NCBI GenBank assembly: GCA_039707465.1
Contig: CM077648.1
Coordinates: forward strand, 16,757,119 to 16,821,118
From: Rhabdophis nuchalis
Lineage: Eukaryota; Chordata; Lepidosauria; Squamata; Natricidae
DNA: 64,000 nt
Direction of reading: 5' to 3'
Shown here piece after piece: positions 21,435-31,692 of this stretch; the stretch's first letter is position 1; each line of letters opens with the position of its first letter. A program made the position numbers and the translations under genes. The notes below the pieces were generated by a model. That model did no database searches. It was not told the DNA's origin and was given only the letters and a program-made list of their open reading frames with translations.

Positions 21435-22667
21435 TTGGCAGGCCTTGTAATATAAGTGTACTGTATGTTCCAATTTTTTTCTTCCCACCATTCCACATTA
21501 ATTGATACTTGGCATGGCTCTTGGTGTCTTTGAAGTCCTTTTAATGTTTACCTAACAGCCATCCCTGGCTTGGGAATCAAGCTTCCCACTTTACTTCCTA
21601 AAAAGGTAACTTTTACAGTGTAAAGTCAGGTGAGTTTCTATTTATTCCTGTGTTGTTTTGATTGATTCCACCCTATTCTGGTCGGTAGCCACTGACTGGC
21701 ACCAACATCTAAACTAAAATACGAACAATTAAAATGAAATAAAATCAATGATCAGAACATGATTCTGAAACGGATCCAGACCTTGCAAAATAAGCCATGG
21801 TTTGTTTAACTGCATTTCGGTGGCTAAATTGATTTGCTTCACTTCGTATGCAAGCCCATCCATCATGATTTGTAAACTGCAAGTCTTGCGCTCTCCCTAC
21901 CTCCTCCATTTACTAAGCCAGTAACCAACACAACATTAAGAATTTTAGCCCTTTGTTTAAATACAACCTTGCTCCATGGAATGTATCTTTGTGTGCAGAA
22001 CAGTTTTTTCCCCAACTAAAAATATTGTTAGAGAAAAGTCAGGAAGCTTTTGATGAATCCTTGGTATACATAATTCCTGTTTGCAGCTTTGAGAAAAGGA
22101 ACTTTGAAGTTTTTTAAAAAAATTATTATTATTAATTTTGCTTGTGGGTCTCTGTATTTTGGGGTAGAGGTACAGAAGCCACCAACTATAGAAATACGTG
22201 TAATTTTATTAATATCTTTTTCCTTACACTTATTTTACATATATAGCCACATATGTGTTTACGTGTGCATGTACGTGTGTATAGGCTCTATGTTTATATA
22301 TATATGGGCTTTTGTGTTCAAAAGATGGTTTGCATTTAGTTTTACAGCTGCAGATTGAAGAGATCCTAATTGCTTTTAAGAAATCAGAGCTATTTGTTTA
22401 GAGCAAGTGTTTATTTAGCTGTCAATCACTCTAATGAGCAATCAATAGGTTTGGCAGCCTTTCATAGATAAAGATAGGCTGTGGGTGGTAGTAGTTAAGT
22501 TTATTTAAAATAAAAATAACTCCATGAGTGTAAAGCCTCTCAGAAAGGCATCTGGCTCTCTTTCTTCATGGTGTAGATCAACAATGATGTCAGGAATTAT
22601 TGCTGGACAATATGTCCCCCCAGCATTGAACATTACTAAAAGAATGGGAAAAAATAATAATTAACCT
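21435..22667. other. No recognisable feature
   Basis: AT-rich sequence with short TA tracts near 22240-22310. No convincing frame or element. Confidence 0.4.
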
Positions 22668-22830
22668 TTAAAAGGTAAAGGTAAAGATTCCCCTTGCATA
22701 TATGTGCTCGTCGTTCCCGACTCTAGGGGGGCTTTGAATCTCCAATTCAAAGCTGAAAAGCCAGCACTATCCGAAGACCTCTCCATGGTCATGTGGCCAG
22801 TAGTTAGACAGTGATGGGCCCGTGAATCGA
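22668..22830 (-). mobile_element. SINE with Bov-B-like tail, truncated
   Basis: The minus-strand 3' end GGGAACGACGAGCACATATA followed by an ACCTTTACCTTT tail identifies the family. Only the 3' half remains. Confidence 0.7.
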
Positions 22831-22969
22831 TGGGCCAGTGGTTTGCAGGAATCTCTACTCAAAATATGTTTTGCGATACCACCGTAATCACAGAGGAATA
22901 TTCTTGCCTTGGAAAGATATGTTGCTAAGTTAATATTTACAAAGTCCTCCTGAAAGGGGGGCTTTTTTC

Positions 22970-23755
22970 CAGGTCCGCCTGGTCCGCCAGTTCCGCCCCT
23001 TACTAGACCGGGACACCCTTCGCACAGTCACTCATGCACTCGTGACATCCCGTCTAGACTACGGAAACGCTCTCTACATGGGACTCCCCTTGAAGTGCAC
23101 CCAAAGACTACAGCTAGTCCAGAATGCGGCTGCGCGGGGGATCTTGGGAGCCTCTCGGCATTCCCATGTAACACCTCTCCTGCGCGAGCTGCATTGGCTG
23201 CCTGTGGCCTTTCGGGTGCGCTTCAAGGTGTTGATTACCATCTTCAAAGCGCTCCATGGCACGGGTCTTAGTTTTTTGCGAGACCGCCTCCTACCTCATA
23301 CATCCCTCAGACCGATCCGCTCCCACAGAGAGGGTCTTCTCCGGGTAACGTCGGCTGGTAAATGCCAACTGGCGACGCCCAGGGGAAGGGCCTTCTCTGT
23401 GGCAGGCCCTACCCTCTGGAATGACCTACCCCCTGATCTCAGGACTATCACGGACCTCCGCCTCTTCCGCCAACGTCTAAAGACACACTTCTTCCATCTA
23501 GCTGGCCAAGCCTAATTTCTGAGACTATTTTACCGACTGATTTTAAATTAATTTATAGTTTTAATAAGTGGGTTTTAAATTGATTTTAGCACAGGGTGTT
23601 GTTTATTTAATAAGATTTTTATATTGACTATTTACGACTTATTTATTTTTGTATAGATGTTTGTATCCATTTTAATCACCTGTGCACCGCCCCGAGTCCC
23701 TTATGGGAGAGCGCTGCAGTATATAAGTTTAATAAAATCTAAAATCTAAAATCTA
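22970..23755 (+). mobile_element. L2-type LINE 3' end, the best-preserved coding tail
   Basis: The frame 23042-23515 is open for 157 codons: SRLDYGNALYMGLPLKCTQR, LQLVQNAAARGILGASRHSH, LRELHWLPVAFRVRFKVLIT, GPTLWNDLPPDLRTITDLRL, ending FFHLAGQA. This is the C-terminal part of an L2-clade reverse-transcriptase polyprotein. The 3' UTR contains GTGCACCGCCCCGAGTCCCT and a TAAAATCTAAAATCTAAA tail. No catalytic YxDD motif is included, so it is a dead 5'-truncated copy. Confidence 0.85.
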
Positions 23756-24310
23756 AATCTAAATGCCACTGTATAGTGCCTTGGTAAGGCCACACTTGGA
23801 ATACTGCATACAGTTTTGGTCGCCACGATGTAGAAAAGACGTGGAGACTCTGGAAAGAGTGCAGAGAAGAGCAACCAAGATGATTAGGGGACTGGAGGCT
23901 AAAACATATGAAGAACAGTTGCAGGAGCTGGGTATGTCCAGTTTGATGAAGAGAAGGACCAGGGGAGACATGATAGCAGTGTTCCGATATCTCAGAGGGT
24001 GCCACAGAGAAGAGGGAGCCAAACTATTCTCCAAGGCACCTGGGGGCAGGACAAGAAGCAATGGGTGGAAACTAATCAAGGAGAGAAGCAACTTAGAACT
24101 AAGGAGAAATTTCCTGACAGTTAGAACAATTAACCTCTGGAACAGCTTGCTTCCAGAAGTTATGAATGCCCCAACCCTGGAAGTCTTTAAGAAGCTGTTA
24201 GATAGCCATTTGTCTGAAATGGTATAAGGTTCCTGCCCACGCAGGGGGTTGGACTAGAAGACCTACAAGGTCCCTTCCAACTCTGCTATTGTATTGTATT
24301 GTATTGTAAA
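23756..24310 (+). mobile_element. CR1 LINE 3' end
   Basis: The open frame 23763-24227 shows the classic CR1 C-terminus: SALVRPHLEYCIQFWSPRCR, LERVQRRATKMIRGLEAKTY, RTRGDMIAVFRYLRGCHREE, TINLWNSLLPEVMNAPTLEV. It ends with GGGGGTTGGACTAGAAGACC and a (TTGTA)n tail. It abuts the L2 tail directly. Confidence 0.9.
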
Positions 24311-24689
24311 TGCAGAGTGCCTCAATGCTGTGGTTCCCTCATTTCTCTACTGAAAACATCGCTTCTGTGGTGCAGGAGGAGGAGGAGCAACAGTTTTCCA
24401 TTTGGAAGGTGGCAAGGGGTTTGAAGTGGATTAAGCTCTCTTAATCTCTGTGACAGGGCAGATGGGAGCCTGCCTGGAGTTGAGGCGGGAAACACACTGC
24501 CTGCCTGCCAGTAGCTGTTAGAAGAGCTAATTCAGCCACCCAGCCGAACAGGCCTTAAGGGAAAAGGAAAAGTGTTTATTCTCAAACGTGAAAGGTCTTT
24601 AGATTAAAAAGTAGAGTTTCTTTCTCTTGCCTTATTCAAGGAAGAGCCACTAGCTTTGTAGCAGGCCAGAAAAGAGCCAGTCTGAAAGG
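24311..24689. other. No recognisable feature
   Basis: Purine-rich mixed sequence between CR1 and a hAT-type element. Confidence 0.4.
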
Positions 24690-24697
24690 ACCCTGAG

Positions 24698-25100
24698 CAG
24701 TGGTGGGTTTCTGCAGGCTCGCACCTACTCGCGAGAGCCGGTTGGTGAAATTTAGAGAACCGGTGAGAGCAGGTTCCACTGGCGTACCTGGAAGTAAATC
24801 TGGCCCGCCGCTGCCAGTGACCCAATGGGAAGGAAAGGAAAGGAAGGAAAGGAAAGGAAAGGAAAGGAAGGAAGGAAGGAAGGAAGGAAGGAAGGAAGGA
24901 AGGAAGGAAGGAAGGAAAGAAAGAATTTATCATCACAATTGAGTTCAAAATTTTGGTTGCTAAGCAAGAGCGTTGTTAAATGAGTTTCACCACATTTTAA
25001 AAGGTGGCCACTCCCACCCTGTCACATGACTGCCAAGCCATGCCCACAAAATAGGCCACACCTACAGAGTAGGTTCTAAAAAATTTGAAACCCACCACTG
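24698..25100. mobile_element. Non-autonomous hAT with internal GGAA microsatellite
   Basis: Ends CAGTGGTGGGTTTCTGCAGG and TTTGAAACCCACCACTG are inverted repeats flanked by a perfect 8-bp duplication ACCCTGAG (24690-24697, 25101-25108). It has expanded through an internal (GGAAA)n/(GGAA)n tract. Confidence 0.92.
24829..24926. repeat. (GGAAA)n/(GGAA)n microsatellite
   Basis: About 98 bp of purine-only tandem repeat inside the hAT element. Confidence 0.95.
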
Positions 25101-25135
25101 ACCCTGAGGCTACATAATGATAGAGATCATATCAC

Positions 25136-25830
25136 CAGGAGTGGGCTGCTATGGGTTTCCCCGGGTTCGGGAGAACCCGTAGCTAACGTTATGGCCGGTT
25201 TGGAGAACCTCCAAGTCCCATCCTTGGCTGGCTCTGGCCACACTGCCCCTCTGCTCCCACCCCTCCCAGGAGTATCCCCATGGTCCATTTTGGATATGCG
25301 GTAAGTGCAGCGCCGCATGGAGGCTCGGGAAGGGGGAAAAATGGGCCTCAGAGAAGTTCCAGAAGGCCGGAAACAGGTCTATTTCACCCCTGCTATGGCT
25401 TTGTCCAGGTTCGGGAGAACCTGTAGCTAACGTTATGGGCGGTTTGGAGAACCTCTAAATCTCACCCCTGGCTGGCCCTGCCACCCTGCCCCTCCCTCCC
25501 CTCCCTCCTAGGAGTCTCCCCGCGGTCCATTTGGGATGCGAGGTAAGTGCAGGACCCGTGGAGGCTTGGGGAGAGAGAAAAACAGGCCTTGCAGAAGTTC
25601 CGGAAGACCGGAAATGGGTTCATTTCCAAGCTCCGGAGGGCCTCTGGAGCCCAGGGGAAGAAGCTTTCACCCTCCCAGAGGCTCTAGGAAAGCCTTCAGA
25701 GTCTGGGGAAGGTACCCCCCCTCCATGCGGCTGTGGTGCAGGAGACCAACTAGGCCACCCCCACCATGGCCACTCCCACCCAGCAACCGGGCAGAGAACC
25801 CATTGCTGAAATTTTTGAAGTCCATCCCTG
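25136..25830. mobile_element. Non-autonomous hAT with internal duplication
   Basis: Left end CAGGAGTGGGCTGCTATGGG, right end TTTTGAAGTCCATCCCTG. Flanks CATATCAC and CCTATCGC agree at 6 of 8. Two similar blocks (TTCGGGAGAACCCGTAGCTA near 25168 and TTCGGGAGAACCTGTAGCTA near 25410) show an internal tandem duplication of about 240 bp. Confidence 0.75.
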
Positions 25831-25844
25831 CCTATCGCCCTTAG

Positions 25845-26287
25845 TACGGTGTGGACAAAGTAGAAAAGGAAAAACTGTTTTTCCTATCGCACAACACTAA
25901 AACTAGGGGGCACTCCTTGAAACTTTTGATAGCTAGACCTCAAACAAATAAGAGGAAGTACTTTTTCACCCAGAGGATCACTGGTCTATGGAACTCCCTG
26001 CCAGAAGAAGTGGTGGCAGCTGTCAGCCTCGACACCTTTAAAAAAGGATTAGACGAGTTCATGGAGAACAAGGGTATCCATGGCTATCATTATGGATGCC
26101 TAAGGACACCCTCCAGGTTGGAGAGATAGGCAGGATATTTCTCAATGCCACTTGCAGGGAATCATAAGCAGGTGAAGACATCTGCTTGGGAAGACCCTGA
26201 AGCAAATGGGGAGCCACTGTGTGAGATAGAATGCTGGACTGGATGGGCTGTGGCCTGTTCCAGCAAGGCTATTCTTATGTTCTTATG
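25845..26287 (+). mobile_element. CR1-superfamily LINE 3' end (second type)
   Basis: The open frame contains a LINE C-terminal motif different from the CR1 above: KKLFFLSHNTKTR-like start, FFTQRITGLWNSLPEEVVAA, LDTFKKGLDEFMENKGIHGY. The 3' end has GACTGGATGGGCTGTGGCCT and a TTCTTATGTTCTTATG tail. The exact clade is not certain. Confidence 0.7.
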
Positions 26288-26975
26288 TACAGGTAGTCCT
26301 CAACTTACAACCACCTCTCCTTGATCTTATCCCACTATCACGGGACACGAGATCTTTGCTAAATAAAGCTGAATTGAGAAGAAAAAAATAGGATTTGTGG
26401 AATCTTTGTCAGCTTTGTATCTTGTAGATACAGGGAATTCTATGCAAGCGAGTAACAGAGTTAGTTTAATCCAACCGAGTGAGTTAGAGAATCTCAGAAA
26501 TGTGGCCAATTGGACGTTTCCTATCTCTGGTGACTTTTTATGTTTGCCTTGTGAAGTCTGTATGTGGATTCCCCTTCTCTTTAACTAAGGGAAGTTGGTG
26601 CCAGAATTTACTTTTCAGTGCAAACTTCCCTAATACAAACTTCCCAAACCAATGCATGAATGCAACGCAACCTTGACTATTTGTATATTTCTCTGAATTT
26701 TGCAGTTAAACCATCTAACTTAAAAATGCTGATGTTCAGTGACCAATACTGCGTATATTTCCAAGATATTTGTAGGCATTCTGCCCTTATAAATGAACAA
26801 AGAGTCAAGACTTAATCAAGGTCACCTTTGCCTTGAAAGATTGCTCTATGATTTTACTTCATTTTTCAACTGTACATATTTGTAATTTATTGTAGAATTT
26901 TTAAGTGGTAAAATTTCAAGTGTGGCCATGTTTTTAGTTACTTTATGTATCTATATGTATGCCACCTCTGTTAGG
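26288..26975. other. Mostly unassigned sequence
   Basis: It starts with a short piece of the CAGGTAGTCCTC DNA element (26288-26312). The rest has no recognised repeat or gene. Confidence 0.45.
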
Positions 26976-27013
26976 ATCCTTAGTCACCTAAATAATTTTA
27001 GGTGACTAAGGAT
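26976..27013. repeat. Perfect 17-bp inverted repeat, 4-nt loop
   Basis: ATCCTTAGTCACCTAAA (26976-26992), loop TAAT, then TTTAGGTGACTAAGGAT (26997-27013). No similar sequence is seen elsewhere in the window and no MITE termini are obvious. Confidence 0.9.
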
Positions 27014-27406
27014 TTTTAAGAGTATGAACTCTCTCAGCTAAAGAGATTCTGGATTTATATAACTCCTTAGCCATTAAGTGGCCGTGACTTTAACCATTCC
27101 TTTGCGAGAGACTAATCTTTAGTAACAGTGATGTCTCCCTTAGGACATAAAGGCTTTTAAGTATAAGTACTTTTGAAAACTGCAGAAGGAAAGCATCTTA
27201 CTGAACTTCCTGAACTTTGAAAGCATGAGAAAAAACCCACCCTCTTTTAAAGTGATAGTGGCTGAAGTAAATGCATGTATCAGCTGAAACTGAATAATGT
27301 AGACATTTTTCTTCAGTATGTTTTCCATTCTTACATGCAAATTTAATCCATTGGTTTGACAACTAAAACTATTTAGCGAAGACTCACAAGCATTACTTCT
27401 GGAGCA
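27014..27406. other. No recognisable feature
   Basis: AT-rich sequence before the large pyrimidine tract. Confidence 0.4.
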
Positions 27407-27833
27407 TTTCCTTCCTTCCTTCCTTCCTTCCTTCCTTCCTTCCTTCCTTCCTTCCTTCCTTCCTTCCTTCCTTCCTTCCTTCTCCCCTCGCTCCCTCCTT
27501 CCTTCTCTCCCCTCCCTCCCTCCCTTCCTTCTTCCTTCCTTCTTCCCTCCCTCCCTCCTTCCTTCCTTCCTTCCTTCCTTCCTTCTTCCCTCCCTCCCTC
27601 CCTCCCACTCCCTCCTCCCTCCCTCCCTCCCTCCCTATCTCCCTCCCTCCCTCCCTCCTTCCTTCCTTCCTTCCTTCCTTCCTTCTTTCCTTCCTTCCTT
27701 CCTTCCTTCTTCCCTCGCTCCCTCCTTCCTTCTCTCCCCTCCCCCTTCCTTCCTTCCTTCCTTCCTTCCTTCCTTCCTTCCTTCCTTCCTCCCTCCCTCC
27801 CTCCCTCCCTCCCTCCTTCCCTCCCTCCCTCCC
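27407..27833. repeat. 427-bp pyrimidine tract, (TTCC)n with (CCCT)n blocks
   Basis: TTCC units alternate with CCCTC units. The same sub-blocks (TTCCCTCGCTCCCTCC) recur near 27482 and 27712, which indicates higher-order duplication within the tract. The strand asymmetry is nearly total. The Lys/Glu/Gly/Arg frames on the minus strand are artefacts. Confidence 0.97.
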
Positions 27834-28752
27834 ATACTTGGGCAAGTTGCTTCTGTTCTGCCTGTATCTCTTTGTTTGATATGGTTTAAAAAAATAAATA
27901 AGTGGAAGCCACAGGAAATTAAATTGTGCGCTGCTCAGCATAATCCTGGATCCCAGAGGAACGCCAGTTTTGGAAGCTAGTTTACACCAAATCGAAGCAT
28001 TTGCCTTATCTAGTCTGAATTGCAGCATCTTTCCCAGATGTCAGGGAGAGATCTTTCCAAATACTGCCTTGCTTCTTCTTTTTGATAGCAGACTCCTTCT
28101 GTCGACAAGGCAAGTGTTCTGCTAGTTAAATCCTGACTGCCTGCAACTCCCATCTCCATTCTTTTATACTCCTCGTCCTTTATTGGGAACTATTCAGCGC
28201 CGCCTTTGTGAAGCTCAAAGTCGCACACAGTGTCATTCCAACATTCATATACACAGATGCTCCCGTCTGATGTTGTTCTGAGCAATTCTCTCTCTCCTGC
28301 TTTACATGCCATTTTCTTCAAGGCAGCAGGAGACACCACAGTGGGTAGGAGCCTGACAATTGTGTATGAAATTGGCTTCTCCTTCATCTTCCTTCCCTCT
28401 GCAAATGTTGCAAAGGAGGATGTTTAGTGGGGTCAGGAAAGCTGCGGAACATAAGAGAATGCATTGTGACTTCATTCGAACTCCCCCAACTGAGCCGCTT
28501 TGCAGACATGCAAGGAGCTCTTAGGATACTCCCCAGTATTCTTCGTGCAGGCAAAGTTTTGCAGTTCCACGGGTAAGAATGAGTAGTGTGTATAAGGAAG
28601 ACTCGGAGCAGTGCGACAAAAGCGGTTTCTCTTCTATCTTCATTCATAAAGGGGGGAAAATGTGTCTGGCATTGGCACAAAGGCCCAGCGGCCCAGCAAA
28701 GTCTCTTGAAGCCGTAGTATCACTCAGAGACATTTTGTGGAATGTAAAGTTA
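27834..28752. other. Non-repetitive sequence, no gene called
   Basis: Composition is more balanced than elsewhere and no known repeat is seen. Open frames of 65-98 codons on both strands show no recognisable domain. It could hold conserved non-coding sequence or an untranslated exon. Confidence 0.4.
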
Positions 28753-28760
28753 GCCGTAAC

Positions 28761-29138
28761 CAGAGATGGAATTCAGCCGGTTCTGATCGGTTCGCCCGAA
28801 TGAGTAGTGCAGGGGTCTGCAAAGTCGGCTCTTTTAAGACTGGTGGACTTCAACTCCCAGAGTTCCCCAGCCAGCTGGCTGGGGAACTCTGGGAGTTGAA
28901 GTCCACCAGTCTTAAAAGAGCCAACTTTGCAGACCCCTGGGGTAGTGGAAATCGTGGGTGGGCCTGTTCACCTGCCCTGGCTCTACGCCATCCTATTTAC
29001 ACACATTTTCAAGTCGCACGCATGTGTGCAATCCATGCACATGGTAAAGGCACATGCGTGGAAGGCTGAGTGCATGTATGGATACGTGCACGCTCATATT
29101 TGTGAATCGATAGGGAAAGTAAGTGAATACCACCCCTG
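28761..29138. mobile_element. Non-autonomous hAT hosting a hairpin MITE
   Basis: Ends CAGAGATGGAATTCAGCCGG and AAGTGAATACCACCCCTG. Flanks GCCGTAAC and GCCATAAT match at 6 of 8. The interior is interrupted at 28810-28939 by a palindromic MITE. Confidence 0.75.
28810..28939. mobile_element. 130-bp near-perfect palindromic MITE (hAT type)
   Basis: Starts CAGGGGTCTGCAAAGT and ends ACTTTGCAGACCCCTG. The two 65-bp halves are complementary with a single mismatch and no loop (centre AGCT). Flanks GAGTAGTG and GGGTAGTG, 7 of 8, support hAT-type insertion. The transcript would fold into one long hairpin. Confidence 0.92.
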
Positions 29139-29168
29139 GCCATAATCCATCATTATTGCTGTTCTTCA

Positions 29169-29338
29169 TCAGGTAGTCCTCAAGCTTTGACTGCAGTTGG
29201 GACTGGGATTTCTGTTGCTAAGCAAGATGGCTGTTAAGTGAATTGCGCCTGATCCTTTTGCCATGATTGCTAAGTTAATCACGGCAATTGTTAAGTGAGC
29301 AATATATCAGTTCTGTGAATATAGCTTTCCCCCTTGAT
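29169..29338. mobile_element. CAGGTAGTCCTC-family DNA element, truncated
   Basis: Left end CAGGTAGTCCTCAAGCTTTG, then GTTGCTAAGCAAGATGGCTG and AATCACGGCAATTGTTAAGT. The right end is missing. Confidence 0.65.
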
Positions 29339-29348
29339 GGGGATTTAT

Positions 29349-29642
29349 AGGTAAAGGTTCCCTTCGCACATATGTGCTAGTCGTTCCTTACTCTAGGGGC
29401 AGTGTTCATCTCTGTTTCAAAGCTGAAGAGCAAATGCTGTCTGAAGACGTCTCCGTGGTCATGTGACTAGCGTGATTAAATGCCAAAGGGCACGGAATGC
29501 CCTTCCCACCAAAGTGGTTCCTATTTTTCTACTTGCATTTTTACTTGCTTTCGAACTGCTAGGTTGGCAGAAGCTGGGACAACTAATGGGAGCTCACTCC
29601 ATTAGTACTAGGGATTTGAATCACCAAATTGCTGACCTTTCT
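29349..29642 (-). mobile_element. SINE with Bov-B-like tail
   Basis: On the minus strand it ends TGCGAAGGGAACCTTTACCT. The body motifs CTTGTCCCAGCTTCTGCCAA and CATGACCACGGAGACGTCTT are present. The head is cut off by the TATC microsatellite. Confidence 0.78.
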
Positions 29643-29644
29643 GA

Positions 29645-29708
<64 letters not shown>
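29643..29708. repeat. (TATC)n microsatellite
   Basis: About 16 perfect TATC units, complementary to the GATA arrays at 32.7 kb. Confidence 0.97.
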
Positions 29709-29943
29709 ATTTTATTTATCAATTTTCCTTTAACATACAAAAGTGCTTAGTAAACAGTGTACTGTCTGGGTCAATTTAGTAATACTCAATAATAGTAATA
29801 ATTATATCATTTACTTGTATATAGTGATATTCTTCCAAATTCTAATTTCTAGCTCTATTATCTAACTTGGTAAAACAAATCCATTGTTAAAAAAATTATG
29901 TGTCTACTTTATCCTTTATCTTTAATAACCTATACATTTCCAC

Positions 29944-30400
29944 CAGTGGGGGATTTCAAATTTTTTTAGAACCTCGTCTGTAGGTGTGGCCTGCTGGGAG
30001 TAACTTGCCAGCCATATGACTGAGTGGGAGTGGCTTGCCAGTTGTGGCTGGGTGGGCATGGCCAACTTGTAAAATGAGGTGAAACTCACTTAACAACGCT
30101 CTTGCTTAGCAACCAAAATGTTGGCTCAGAAACTCTGGCATTTGAAGCACTCAAGTTTTAAACCTGTCAAGTTACAAGACCCTTGCACCCCTAACCCTTT
30201 AGAAAAAACCCCCAGGGGTGTTCAAACTTGATAGCTTTAAGACTTGTGGACTTCAACTCCCAGAATTCCTCCTCTCGCTCTTCATCTTGATGATGTGCGG
30301 GCGGGCTGGGGGAGGGAGCTGGAACTGGTTCTAAACAGCACTGTAGATTTGTGGAACCTCTTCTGTAGAAGAGGCTAGAACTGGCAGGAACCCATCCCTG
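29944..30400. mobile_element. Non-autonomous hAT, CAGTGGTGGGTTTCAAA type
   Basis: Sister of 20726-21220 with the same interior (TAACAACGCTCTTGCTTAGC). Flanks ATTTCCAC (29936-29943) and ATTTCAAC (30401-30408) match at 7 of 8. Confidence 0.87.
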
Positions 30401-30408
30401 ATTTCAAC

Positions 30409-30690
30409 ACAATTTAATATTTTTTTAATTATATTTTCATCTGTAGGAGCGTCCTCATTTTTCCAGTGTTGTGCAAATACAATCTGTTCTAATATATCGA
30501 GCAGTAAAAAGAGACAGCAGGACATTGGTACCTTCAGACTTGTCCATGTAATTTTAAAATAAAATAAAGTAGAGTCAGTCCATCTTATTGTGCTTCCTGT
30601 CTTCATTAATTGAGATGCTAACACTACCAGAAGATTCTTGACTATAGATTGGTCTTCACTGCACCGAAAGAAGATTCTAATAAATACCAT
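30409..30690 (-). pseudogene. LINE-1 ORF2 C-terminal-like fragment
   Basis: A minus-strand frame reads SIVKNLLVVLASQLMKTG, then MSCCLFLLLDILEQIVFAQH and WKNEDAPTDENIIKKILNCV. The pattern LLLDILEQIVFAQHWKNED-P resembles the end of L1 ORF2p, where an 'AQ.WK....P' block follows the reverse transcriptase. If correct, it shows that an ORF2-bearing L1 lineage exists in this genome. That lineage could supply the machinery for the ORF1-only elements. No catalytic residues are included and the fragment is dead. Confidence 0.42.
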
Positions 30691-30847
30691 GAAAAATTTG
30701 CTAGTAATAGCATGTGTTCAATAATGGAATCAATTATATAGACTACTAGCCAATAACCCGGCATTGCCTGGGTATTTATAGGGGGAAAATGTCTGGACCA
30801 AATGTAATTTCTAATGTTGGGTTTTCCCTCTTACCACAAGGGAGCCT

Positions 30848-30936
30848 TATGGGTATGGCACACCTGCACACAACCCCCTTGTGCTCCCGCCGCCCCGCTT
30901 TTGGCACGGGAGCCAAAAAAGGTTGGCCATCGCTGG
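30848..30936. mobile_element. hAT family B terminal fragment
   Basis: Right-end motif GGAGCCAAAAAAGGTTGGCC followed by ATCGCTG. The left part is missing. Confidence 0.6.
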
Positions 30937-31156
30937 GCTAGATGGATAGCTACATATTCATAGAAAAGAAAGTCTCTTGATTCAAGCTCAGTTGCATGCC
31001 ACATCTACGTAGTTTTCTCAAGGAAATACAGAAGGGATTCGCTATCATCTTCTCTGATTATTGTTATTACTTTCTTGCCTTGCTTAGCCTACGGCTGTGA
31101 AATTATCAAGTGGTCAAGCTAAGCAAATGTTGATATAGAATAAAACAGCAGAACGG

Positions 31157-31436
31157 AACAACAGAGTTGGAAGGGAGCTTGGAGGTCTTCTAGTCCAACC
31201 TTCTGCTCAGGCAGGAAACCTTATACCATTTCAGGCAAATGGTTGTCCAACCTCTACTTAAAAACTTCCAGTGTTGGAGCATTCACAACTTCTGGAGGCA
31301 AGTTGTTCCACTGATTAATTGTTCTTACTGTCGTGAAATTTCTCCTTAGTTCTAGGTTGTTCTCTATTGATTAGTTTCCATCCATTGCTTGTTGTTCTGC
31401 TCTCAAGCGCTTTGGAGAATAGCTTCTTCAACTCCT
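31157..31436 (-). mobile_element. CR1 LINE 3' end
   Basis: On the minus strand: the TTCTCCAAAGCGCTTGAGAG block, ACAGTAAGAACAATTAATCA, the last CR1 codons, and the terminus GTTGGACTAGAAGACCTCCA. Confidence 0.82.
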
Positions 31437-31450
31437 ACTAATAAAGCATT

Positions 31451-31681
31451 TGTTGTTCTTGTTGCTTCAAGTCAGTGTTGACTCCTGTGATTGCCTGGTC
31501 TAATCCCTGGAATTTTCTTGACCAGATTTTGGAAATAATGTGCCATTGCCTGCTTCTTAGGGCATAGAGCGAGCGATTGGTGTGAGGCAACTTAGTTGGC
31601 TTCATGTCCAGTGTGAGACTGGAACTCATGATTTCTCCATTCCTAGACTGATGTCTTAACCACTACACCAAGTTCGGTCTC
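31451..31681 (-). mobile_element. tRNA-derived SINE with perfect 11-bp target duplication
   Basis: The minus-strand head GGTGTAGTGGTTAAGACATC (A-box-like) is followed by GAGTTCCAGTC (B-box-like) and a Bov-B-like tail (CACAGGAGTCAACACTGACT). AATAAAGCATT flanks it exactly (31440-31450, 31682-31692). Confidence 0.85.
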
Positions 31682-31692
31682 AATAAAGCATT

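Noticed and set aside
27393..28028. Long minus-strand Lys/Glu/Gly/Arg frame (211 codons)
   Set aside because: Generated by the TTCC/CCCTC tract, which lacks stops in this frame by composition alone.
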